Program-made: the position numbers and the translations under genes
The notes under the pieces: generated by a model
What the model was told of the DNA's origin: nothing
The model's input: only the letters and a program-made list of their open reading frames with translations
Databases searched by the model: none
Shown here: piece by piece, positions 57,537 to 64,000 of the stretch
Numbering within the stretch: the stretch's first letter is position 1
Layout: each line of letters opens with the position of its first letter
DNA from: Pseudomonadota bacterium
Lineage (GTDB): Bacteria > Pseudomonadota > Alphaproteobacteria > Rhizobiales > Beijerinckiaceae
Direction: 5' to 3'
Length of the DNA stretch: 64,000 nucleotides
Assembly (NCBI GenBank): GCA_023450615.1
Contig: JAEXGT010000078.1
Span: 27,526-91,525 of the forward strand

Positions 57537-58322
57537 ATGAAGCTCGACAAATTGATGGCAGCCATCGTCACGGGAGGCGCATCGGGCCTCGGCGAGGCCA
57601 CGGCGCGCATGTTGGCCGCACAGGGTGTGAAGGTCGCCATCTTCGACATGAACGCGGAGCGCGGCGAGGCGGTTGCCCGCGACATCGGCGGCCTGTTCGC
57701 CAAGGTGGACGTGACGGATGAGGCTTCCATCGATGCGGGCCTCGTGAAAGCCCGTGAGGCGCATGGAGTCGAGCGTATCCTCGTCAATTGCGCGGGCATC
57801 GCGCCCGGCCGCCGCACGGTGACGAAGAAGCGCGAAACGGGCGAGCTGATCGCGCACGATCTCGCGAGCTTCCGCAAGACGGTGGAGATCAATCTCATCG
57901 GCACCTATGCGATGATCTCGAAATGCGCTGCCGCCATGGCGACGCTCGAGCCCGTGACGCCCGATGGCGGGCGCGGCGTCATCGTCAACACCTCGTCGGT
58001 GGCGGCTCAGGACGGGCAGATCGGACAGGCGGCCTATTCCGCCTCCAAGGGCGGCGTGCTGGCGCTCACCCTGCCGGTGGCGCGCGACCTGTCGGGCTTC
58101 GGCATCCGCGTGATGACGATCATGCCGGGTCTTTTCTATACGCCGCTCTTCGAGGGCATCGCCGAAGAATACCGCAAGTCGCTGGAAGCCAGCGTGCCGT
58201 TCCCCTCGCGTCTCGGACGTCCCGAGGAATACGCGCAGCTGGTGAAGAGCATCATCGAAAGCGACATGCTCAACGGCGAAGCGATCCGCCTCGACGGCGC
58301 TCTGCGCATGCAGCCGAAATAA
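57537..58322 (+). CDS. SDR-family 3-hydroxyacyl-CoA dehydrogenase-like protein
   Basis: 261 residues from ATG 57537 (GAGAGGAGAGAACAC upstream). TGGASGLGEATARML cofactor loop, VNCAGIAPG, catalytic NTSSVAA with YSASKGG, and the C-terminal VPFPSRLGRPEEYAQLV typical of type II 3-hydroxyacyl-CoA dehydrogenases (HSD17B10-like). It probably acts in fatty acid or branched-chain catabolism with NAD. Confidence 0.92.
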   Translation: MKLDKLMAAIVTGGASGLGEATARMLAAQGVKVAIFDMNAERGEAVARDIGGLFAKVDVTDEASIDAGLVKAREAHGVERILVNCAGIAPGRRTVTKKRETGELIAHDLASFRKTVEINLIGTYAMISKCAAAMATLEPVTPDGGRGVIVNTSSVAAQDGQIGQAAYSASKGGVLALTLPVARDLSGFGIRVMTIMPGLFYTPLFEGIAEEYRKSLEASVPFPSRLGRPEEYAQLVKSIIESDMLNGEAIRLDGALRMQPK

Positions 58323-58328
58323 GCCGCA

Positions 58329-59390
58329 TCAGGCCAGATCGAGGAAACGCGCCGTATCGGGATCGACCGGGATTCCGGTACGGTCCCGTTCCTCCATCGT
58401 CTGCCACTCGCGGTCTCCCGGCGCGAGAACCGGCCCGCCTGCTTTCGCGGGTGAGCTGCGCAATCCCGCCAGGTACTGAGCCATCAGCGCATCGTAGGCT
58501 TCACGTCCCACGAAGCGCTCAGGATCGATGGCGAGACAGAAATGCCCGATATCGTGAGGCTCCGTATGGCCGTCGCCCATCGGCCCGACGAGATGGTCGG
58601 GAGTGGCGCCGGTCAGCACAGCGGAGAGAATCGTCACGAGACCGGCAAGGCCCGCTCCCTTGAAGCCGAAATCGGCGCCGCCGAGAGGCGTCAGGATCTC
58701 TGCGAGATGCGGATTGCGGGTCGGCTCGCCCTGGATGTCCGCCGTGACCTGAGCGGGCAATTCCCGTTCCAGGGACCGGAACAGCAGAACCCGGTTATAG
58801 GGAATCGCCGAGGTCGCCATGTCGAGGAGCCATGGCCGCGATCCGCGCACCGGCGCCGCGGCTGCGATGGGATTGGTGCCATGAAACCGCGTCGTGCCGC
58901 CATGGAGTGACACGAGCGAATCCGCATTCGTGGTCGAGAGGGCGACGACCCCGGCCTCGGCTCCCGCCAGGGCATAGGCTCCGGCTGCGCCGTAATGGGT
59001 CGAATGCGTGATCCCGACAGCCCCGACGCCGCTTTCCTTCGCAATCCGGCAGGCCTCTTCCATGCCCGCATAGGCAGCCGCATGGCCCAAGCCGTGATCG
59101 GCATCCAGCATGGCGGTCGCGGCAGCCGTGCGTTTGACCGTGAAGGCGGGAGAGCCGTTGACCTGTCCGCTTCTCAGGCACTCGGCATAGAAGGAGGTGA
59201 GCCGCACCCCATGGCTGTCGATGCCGAGGCGCGAGGCATGCATCATGGCGCGCGTGGCGGCATCCGCGGACGGTTCGTCGGCGCCCGCATCGCGCAGAGC
59301 GGCCAGGACGCGCTCCCGCAGGAGCTCTGCGGGAAACCTTAGGCTTTCAACGGGTTTGCTCGACGCCTCGGACACAATACGACCTCTCAT
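58329..59390 (-). CDS. Malate/L-lactate dehydrogenase-type (Ldh_2) oxidoreductase
   Basis: 353 residues. SRLGIDSHGVRLTSFY contains the substrate histidine, followed by VGITHSTHYGAAGAYAL and FHGTNPIAAAAP, the Ldh_2 hallmarks; GGADFGFKGAGLAGLVTIL is the cofactor part. These NAD(P)H enzymes reduce 2-oxo acids (ureidoglycolate, delta-1-piperideine-2-carboxylate, sulfolactate). The exact substrate is open. It converges on the SDR gene 6 bp apart. Confidence 0.9.
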   Translation of the reverse strand: MRGRIVSEASSKPVESLRFPAELLRERVLAALRDAGADEPSADAATRAMMHASRLGIDSHGVRLTSFYAECLRSGQVNGSPAFTVKRTAAATAMLDADHGLGHAAAYAGMEEACRIAKESGVGAVGITHSTHYGAAGAYALAGAEAGVVALSTTNADSLVSLHGGTTRFHGTNPIAAAAPVRGSRPWLLDMATSAIPYNRVLLFRSLERELPAQVTADIQGEPTRNPHLAEILTPLGGADFGFKGAGLAGLVTILSAVLTGATPDHLVGPMGDGHTEPHDIGHFCLAIDPERFVGREAYDALMAQYLAGLRSSPAKAGGPVLAPGDREWQTMEERDRTGIPVDPDTARFLDLA

Positions 59391-59439
59391 GGACGATGGT
59401 TGCTTTGTCAGGCCACGGTCCCGATGGCAAGCATCGAAC

Positions 59440-59826
59440 CTAGGAGATCACGTCGCCCCGGTTCTCGGGGTAGGCGATGAGATCGGGGGTGCAGAGCCAG
59501 GATTCGCGACGCTTGGTCCAGGTCTCATAGGTCGGCATGAAAAGATCTGTCCGGTCGAAGGCGCCGAGCTTGAGCTCGATCTCGTCCGCATTCTCGCGGC
59601 AGAACACCTGCGAGCCGCATCGCGGACAGAAATAATCGGTCTTCCAGGCCCGGCGCTCGCCGGACATCGTCACCCGATCCGAAGGAAAGACCGCGAAGGC
59701 ATTGAAGGCGCTGCCGCTCGTCTTGCGGCAGTTCAGGCAATGGCACAGGCCCACGCGCTTGGGCTCGCCCTCAGCCTTGAATGTCAGCTGCCCGCAGACG
59801 CATCCTCCGGTGAGATGCTCTTCCAT
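59440..59826 (-). CDS. GFA (CENP-V/GFA domain) zinc protein
   Basis: 128 residues with the seven-cysteine zinc layout: GGCVCGQL, LCHCLNCRK and YFCPRCGSQV. The fold is that of glutathione-dependent formaldehyde-activating enzyme (Gfa) and its many paralogues. A formaldehyde role is not established for this one. Confidence 0.92.
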   Translation of the reverse strand: MEEHLTGGCVCGQLTFKAEGEPKRVGLCHCLNCRKTSGSAFNAFAVFPSDRVTMSGERRAWKTDYFCPRCGSQVFCRENADEIELKLGAFDRTDLFMPTYETWTKRRESWLCTPDLIAYPENRGDVIS

Positions 59827-59830
59827 GAGG

Positions 59831-60145
59831 TCACGCCTTCGTCAGTCCGGCGGCGAGCTGGTCCATGCGCTGCGCCAGCTCGATGTCGCGGCGCGTGAGG
59901 CCCTTTGCGTCGTGGGTGGAGAGCGTCACGTCCACTTTGTTGTAGACGTTGAACCATTCCGGATGGTGGTTCATGGGCTCGGCCGCCAGCGCCACACGGG
60001 TCATCCAGCCGAAGGCGGCGTTGAAATCGTCGAACACGAAGCGCTTGTGAAGGGCGTCCCGTCCTTCCACGAGCGTCCAGCCGTCGAGGGAGGAGAGAAG
60101 TTCCTGGCGTTCGGAATCGGTCAGGCGGGGCATGGGCGGCTTCAT
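59831..60145 (-). CDS. phhB: 4a-hydroxytetrahydrobiopterin dehydratase
   Basis: Pterin-4a-carbinolamine dehydratase, 104 residues (100 if started at the ATG 60133). Catalytic histidines in AEPMNHHPEWFNVYNKVDV, with FDDFNAAFGWMTRVA before it. The family recycles pterin for aromatic amino-acid hydroxylases and also occurs without them. It ends 4 bp before the GFA gene on the same strand. Confidence 0.93.
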   Translation of the reverse strand: MKPPMPRLTDSERQELLSSLDGWTLVEGRDALHKRFVFDDFNAAFGWMTRVALAAEPMNHHPEWFNVYNKVDVTLSTHDAKGLTRRDIELAQRMDQLAAGLTKA

Positions 60146-60202
60146 CTTTTCAAGAGAAGAGGATGGCTTAGTGATGAAGCAGCGGGCGCAGCTTTCAAGC
60201 CC

Positions 60203-61234
60203 TCATGCCAATCCGAGCAGACGGATGAGCCCCAGGCTGATCCCGATCAGCACGATGAGTGAGAGCGTCACCGCAAGCGTCACGCGCCCGCCGACCTTGG
60301 CCAGAACCTTCAGGTCGACGCCGAGTCCCAAGGCCGCCATGGAGAGGACGGTCAGAAGGGTTGCCGTCGGCGTGACGAGGTCGAGCACGGAATCGGGGAT
60401 CGCACTGAGAGAGCGCAAGGCCGCGAGGCTCAGGAATCCGATGATGAACCAGGGCACCAGGCGCGAGAAGGAAAGGCTTTTTGCGGAGTTCTTTTCGCCC
60501 GCCCACAGCGACAGCGCGATCACCACCGGGCCGAGCATCAGCACGCGCACGAGCTTCACGAGCGTGCCGATCTGCGTGCTCACGGCGCTCACCGGCAAAG
60601 TGGCGGCAAGAACCTGCGGCACCGCATAGACGGTGAGACCCGCAAGCACGCCGTATTGCATGGACGAGAGGCCGAAGAGCGGCATCAGAAGCGGCAAGGT
60701 CAGCACCACGATCACGCCGAGGATGGCGGTGAATGCGATGGAGGAGGCCACATCCTCAGGCCTGGCGCCGATCACGGGAGCGACGGCTGCAATCGCGGAA
60801 TTGCCGCAGATCGAGTTGCCGCAGGCAACCAGGATGGCCATGCGTTGAGGCAGTCCGAGCAGCCGGCAAAGAACGTAGCTTGCGCCGATGGCGAGGCCCA
60901 CCACGACGGCGATGCCGAGAATGAGGCTGAAGCCCGCCTGGAGCACGGCCTGGAAGCTGATGGATGCGCCGAGCAGCATCACGGCGATTTCGAGAAGGGT
61001 CCTGGCGGAAAAGCCGATGCCGGGCGCCCAGCGCTCATCCGGCGTCCAGACGGTTCTGACCGCCGTGCCCAGGAGGATCGCAATCACGAGAGCCTCGATC
61101 CAGGGCCGCCCGGTCCAGTATTCCTCGATCATTTGCAGGCCGATGGCCGCGGCGGAAATACCGGCGCACAGGATGATTCCCGGAATGAGTTCTGCTGCGC
61201 GCGCGCCGTTCATCGGATCGCTCTTGCCCTTCAT
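60203..61234 (-). CDS. YeiH-family putative sulfate exporter
   Basis: 343 residues, about ten transmembrane helices. LLGASISFQAVLQAG, CGNSICGNSAIAAVAPVIGA and GLTVYAVPQVLAA are characteristic of the YeiH/PSE family. In other bacteria members of this family serve sulfate or sulfite efflux during sulfonate breakdown; that is inference here. Confidence 0.9.
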   Translation of the reverse strand: MKGKSDPMNGARAAELIPGIILCAGISAAAIGLQMIEEYWTGRPWIEALVIAILLGTAVRTVWTPDERWAPGIGFSARTLLEIAVMLLGASISFQAVLQAGFSLILGIAVVVGLAIGASYVLCRLLGLPQRMAILVACGNSICGNSAIAAVAPVIGARPEDVASSIAFTAILGVIVVLTLPLLMPLFGLSSMQYGVLAGLTVYAVPQVLAATLPVSAVSTQIGTLVKLVRVLMLGPVVIALSLWAGEKNSAKSLSFSRLVPWFIIGFLSLAALRSLSAIPDSVLDLVTPTATLLTVLSMAALGLGVDLKVLAKVGGRVTLAVTLSLIVLIGISLGLIRLLGLA

Positions 61235-61293
61235 GCATCGATGAAGGGACCGCTATGCCCATGCTCGGCCAGAGGCAAGGTCAAAAGTCGGAA

Positions 61294-61884
61294 TCAAGAG
61301 ACGGGGAAGACCGCTTCCTCGATCGTACGCCAATCCTGCCTGAGCGCGAGGGTTTCCCGGTCGAGCACGATGAAGCAGCCCCCGCCGGGATGCTGCGGAC
61401 GGCTTTCCCGCCCGATCTCCACCTGCTGAAGATGCGCCATGAGCAGGCAGCCCACGCCGCCATGGGCGACGATTAGCGTATCGCCGGTTTCCTCCGCCGC
61501 GATCCGGCTCACGGCCTTCACGATCCGGTTCTGCGCGTCGATGGCACGCTCCCAGCCGCGGATGCTCTCGTGAGGCTTGGCGAAGAATTCCTGCACCACC
61601 TCCCAGAATTCCGGCGGCGCGATATAGCCCGTGGCAGAGCGGTCGTTCTCGCCGAGATCCTCATGGGCCCGGTAGGGCAGGCCGAAGCGTTCCGCGACGA
61701 TGGCCGCGCCGTCCATGGCCTTCTGCTCGGTGCTGGCATGGACCGAGGACAGGCGGATGCCGGAAAGCGCCTCGGTGAAATGCTGCATCCGCTTGCGGCC
61801 CGTCTCGTTGAGCGGCCATTGCGGCACAGGCGTGAGCGGGTCGATCACCACCTCAGGGTGGGTGAGAAAAATCAGAGCTGACAT
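61294..61884 (-). CDS. Histidine phosphatase-family protein with variant RHG motif
   Basis: 196 residues with the phosphoglycerate-mutase-like fold: SSVHASTEQKAMDGA, EDLGENDRSATGYI and LIVAHGGVGCLL. The N-terminal signature, usually RHG, reads LTHPEV: the phospho-acceptor His (H9) is kept but Arg and Gly are replaced by Thr and Pro. A second active-site His is in AHGGV. Substrate unknown. Confidence 0.85.
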   Translation of the reverse strand: MSALIFLTHPEVVIDPLTPVPQWPLNETGRKRMQHFTEALSGIRLSSVHASTEQKAMDGAAIVAERFGLPYRAHEDLGENDRSATGYIAPPEFWEVVQEFFAKPHESIRGWERAIDAQNRIVKAVSRIAAEETGDTLIVAHGGVGCLLMAHLQQVEIGRESRPQHPGGGCFIVLDRETLALRQDWRTIEEAVFPVS

Positions 61885-61922
61885 AGTGTTGTGATATAGC
61901 GGCTCGCGGCTTGGCCGTCGAG

Positions 61923-62459
61923 CTAGCTAAGAGGATAGGTCGCCTCGATCACGTAGGGGCCGCCGCCGGTGGAGGCCTTCGACGAATAGAGCACGAAGCG
62001 CGTGGCGGTGAAGGTGAGCTTCGGAAAATGGCCGCGGGTCGCCATGTAATCCGCCACATCGATGGGCGAGACGTTCTTCAGGCGCGCCAGCGTCACATGG
62101 GGGGTGAACTTGCGGCCTTCGGGAGGCAGCCCGATCTGGCGCATCATGCGCTCCTGCTCGGCCTGAAGATCGGCAAGCTCGCCGTTGCCGGACGTGCGGG
62201 CGAAGACCGCGCGGGGTTTCGACCCGCCGAAGGTGTCGAGGCCATCGAGGGTGATCCCGATGGGCTCGCGCCAGCGGGAATCGCCGAGGATCGACGCCAC
62301 GTCGTCCGCCGTGCGCGCATCGATGTCGCCGATGAAGCGCAGGGTGATGTGGTAATTCTCGGGGTCGATCCAGCGGGCGCCCGGCAATCCGCCGCGATAG
62401 GCGGAGAGGGCCAGGCCGATCTCGGCGGGAATCTCGATGCCGGTGAACAGACGTGGCAT
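61923..62459 (-). CDS. thpR: RNA 2',3'-cyclic phosphodiesterase ThpR (2H family)
   Basis: 178 residues with both HxTx motifs: H37 in NYHITLRFIGD and H121 in FTPHVTLARLK. It opens 2',3'-cyclic phosphates at RNA ends. MPRLFTGIEIP is the typical start. Confidence 0.95.
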   Translation of the reverse strand: MPRLFTGIEIPAEIGLALSAYRGGLPGARWIDPENYHITLRFIGDIDARTADDVASILGDSRWREPIGITLDGLDTFGGSKPRAVFARTSGNGELADLQAEQERMMRQIGLPPEGRKFTPHVTLARLKNVSPIDVADYMATRGHFPKLTFTATRFVLYSSKASTGGGPYVIEATYPLS

Positions 62460-62503
62460 GCGGCACCTCCCGAGTTTTGCTTACGCTTGTTGATTCAGAC
62501 GAT

Positions 62504-62531
62504 GGACAGCCGGCTTTGGTTCCGGCTGTCC
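62504..62531 (-). terminator. Stem-loop downstream of the aldo-keto reductase gene
   Basis: The perfect 10-bp stem GGACAGCCGG / CCGGCTGTCC with an 8-nt loop is placed 17 nt past the stop of the minus-strand gene. The T run is poor, so efficiency is uncertain. Confidence 0.5.
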
Positions 62532-62547
62532 GAGAGGGTCAAAAGAC

Positions 62548-63597
62548 TTACGGGCAGGGGTTGCAGTGCTCGACATGGATGGCGTCGATGTGCTTCTCGA
62601 TCTCGGGCGTGATCGTGACGTCGATGGAGGCGATGTCCGTCTTCAGTTGCTCCATCGAGGTTGCGCCGATGATGTTCGAGGTCACGAAGGGACGCGAATT
62701 CACATAGGCGAGCGCCATCTGGGCCGGATCGAGGCCGAATTCCTGGGCCAGGGCGATGTACTTCCGGATCGCCGCCTCCGCCGTCGGATTCTCGTAACGC
62801 TGGCCGCGCTCGAACAGGGTGGTGCGCGCGCCTGCCGGACGGGCGCCGTCGAGATACTTGCCGGTCAGGTAGCCCTGAGCGAGCGGCGAATAGGCCAGCA
62901 GGCTCACATTCTCGCGCATGCTGACTTCCGCCAGCGCCACCTCGTAGGTGCGGTTGAGCAGGTTGTAGGCGTTCTGCACCGACTGCGCCCGGGCCTGGCC
63001 CTTGGCCTCCGCGTGCTTGAGAAAGGTCATGGTGCCCCAGGCGCTCTCGTTCGACAGGCCGAAATGGCGGATCTTTCCGGCTTTCACCAGATCCGTCATG
63101 ATCTCGACCGTCTCGCCGATGGGATGCGAATCACCTTCCTGGTGCCGGTAGATGGTGGGGTTCGAACCCCACGTCATCGGACGGTCGGGCCAGTGGATCT
63201 GGTAGAGGTCGATATAGTCGGTCTGGAGCCGCTTCAGGCTCTTGTTCACCGCCTCCTCGATCTGCTTGCGCGAGAGCTCGGCCTTGGAGCCGTCGTCGCG
63301 GAACCAGGTGTTGTCGGAGCGGCCCACCACCTTCGAGGCGAGAATCACCTTGTCGCGGGTGCCGCGCGCCTTGAACCAGGAGCCGATGATCCGTTCCGTG
63401 GAACCTTGGGTCTCGGCCTTGGGCGGAATCGAATAAAGCTCGGCGGTGTCGAAGAAATTGATGCCCTGGTCGAGGGCATAATTCATCTGCTCATGGCCCT
63501 CGGCCTCGGTGTTCTGCTGGCCCCAGGTCATGGTGCCGAGGCAGATGAGGCTGACATTGAGATCGGTGCGGCCAAGGCGGCGATATTGCATTGTCAC
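62548..63597 (-). CDS. NADPH-dependent aldo-keto reductase, Tas-like
   Basis: 349 residues, TIM barrel. D50 and Y55 in INFFDTAELYSIPP, lysine in KVILASKVVG, histidine in DLYQIHWPDR give the full catalytic tetrad. The PPKAETQGSTERIIGSWFK segment is specific for the Tas/YajO-type AKRs. Substrates are small carbonyls. Confidence 0.95.
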   Translation of the reverse strand: MTMQYRRLGRTDLNVSLICLGTMTWGQQNTEAEGHEQMNYALDQGINFFDTAELYSIPPKAETQGSTERIIGSWFKARGTRDKVILASKVVGRSDNTWFRDDGSKAELSRKQIEEAVNKSLKRLQTDYIDLYQIHWPDRPMTWGSNPTIYRHQEGDSHPIGETVEIMTDLVKAGKIRHFGLSNESAWGTMTFLKHAEAKGQARAQSVQNAYNLLNRTYEVALAEVSMRENVSLLAYSPLAQGYLTGKYLDGARPAGARTTLFERGQRYENPTAEAAIRKYIALAQEFGLDPAQMALAYVNSRPFVTSNIIGATSMEQLKTDIASIDVTITPEIEKHIDAIHVEHCNPCP

Positions 63598-63658
63598 GGC
63601 TCCTGGCGGCGGTCAGGTCCGCCGCGCTGGGGAAGGATGTGGAACGCGCTGAAGGCGA

Positions 63659-64000
63659 TCAGCGCTGGGACAGGCGGGCGAGAAAGCTCTCGACGCTGGG
63701 CAGGATGCGCTCGACGATGATCTCCACGCCCTTCGCCGTCGGGTGCAGCCCGTCGGGAAGGTTGAGGGATCGCTCGCCAGCCACCCCGTCGAGGAAGAAG
63801 GGATAGAGCACAAGGTCATGCTTCTTCGCAATGTCCGAATAGATGGTGTCGAATTTCTGAATATAGGCCTCGCCCAGATTGCGTGAGGCATACATCCCGG
63901 CGAGCATCACCGGAATGTTGCGGGCTTTCAAGCGCTCCACGATGGTCTCGATGTTGCGGCGGGTTCCGGCAGGGTCGAGACCGCGCAGCATGTCGTTGGC
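63659..64000 (-). CDS. SGNH-hydrolase esterase (TesA/arylesterase type), C-terminal part
   Basis: 113 residues at the 3' end of the gene; the start is beyond the right edge. AND-M-LRGLDPAGTRRN is the region after the block III Asn, PVMLAGMYASRNLG follows, and the catalytic Asp-His pair is in LPDGLHPTAKG. Likely a periplasmic lysophospholipase/arylesterase; the nucleophile Ser is not in the window. Confidence 0.88.
   Translation of the reverse strand, partial: ANDMLRGLDPAGTRRNIETIVERLKARNIPVMLAGMYASRNLGEAYIQKFDTIYSDIAKKHDLVLYPFFLDGVAGERSLNLPDGLHPTAKGVEIIVERILPSVESFLARLSQR

Noticed and set aside
1..64000. CRISPR arrays, rRNA genes and complete insertion sequences
   Set aside because: No regularly spaced direct repeats, no rRNA-like sequence, and no intact transposase gene were seen.

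Overview
The window is a GC-rich chromosomal stretch from an alphaproteobacterium of the order Hyphomicrobiales (Rhizobiales), most like the Microvirga/Methylobacteriaceae/Bradyrhizobiaceae side. This placement is inferred from three things: the ffh - chorismate mutase - rpsP - rimM - trmD - rplS - leuC order, the acpXL to lpxXL cluster for very-long-chain lipid A acyl chains, and several families of dispersed palindromic repeats. Most of it is housekeeping chromosome with small accessory patches.

Layout. 1-3.2 kb: mtaB (cut by the window edge), dapF, a secreted GyrI-like protein, the stub of a HAD phosphatase gene, and a metallo-beta-lactamase-fold enzyme. 3.4-11 kb: an AT-richer hypothetical gene, then the SRP/ribosome-maturation run from ffh to rplS and leuC. 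11-22.6 kb: leuD, leuB and asd among cell-wall, export and signalling genes, including a metallophosphatase next to a Ser/Thr kinase-USP fusion and a sulfite-oxidase-like enzyme. asd is preceded by a short reading frame extremely rich in Thr and Lys codons, followed by hairpins and a T run. This looks like a leader-peptide attenuator and is the strongest regulatory observation here. 22.6-30.5 kb: an HWE histidine kinase, gene debris including a NUDIX stub, carbonic anhydrase, a threonine dehydratase-like enzyme, a CoA-ester lyase, and a small proteostasis group (Trm112-like, LON substrate-binding domain, CnoX-like thioredoxin, YbaK-like deacylase).

30.6-39 kb: tRNA-Gly(GCC), an AT-rich membrane gene next to it, an AceE-like transketolase, a small RTX protein, a LysE exporter, an MsbA-type ABC exporter, a GIY-YIG gene with an early stop codon, and a dual-specificity phosphatase. 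39.2-45.7 kb: acpXL - fabZXL - fabF2XL - fabF1XL - fabG - adh2XL - lpxXL, which builds the very-long-chain acyl group of lipid A and transfers it; fabF2XL has lost the ketosynthase cysteine. 45.7-50.5 kb: DUF1223, two TPM-domain proteins and lemA. A 1.95-kb element is inserted between DUF1223 and the first TPM gene. It has IS5-like ends, a TTA target duplication and a transposase fragment, and carries a GH16-RTX protein gene.

50.6-56 kb: a LysE exporter, then a minus-strand series of five small membrane proteins that share a C-terminal G-x-x-G-W-I-Y-W-type motif, arranged around a YiiG-like gene and starting directly at the rlmN terminator. 56-64 kb: an IalB-like protein, YkvA, an SDR, an Ldh-type dehydrogenase, a GFA protein, a pterin dehydratase, a YeiH-type transporter, a variant histidine phosphatase, ThpR, an aldo-keto reductase and the 3' part of an SGNH esterase gene. 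Four repeat families lie in the spacers.
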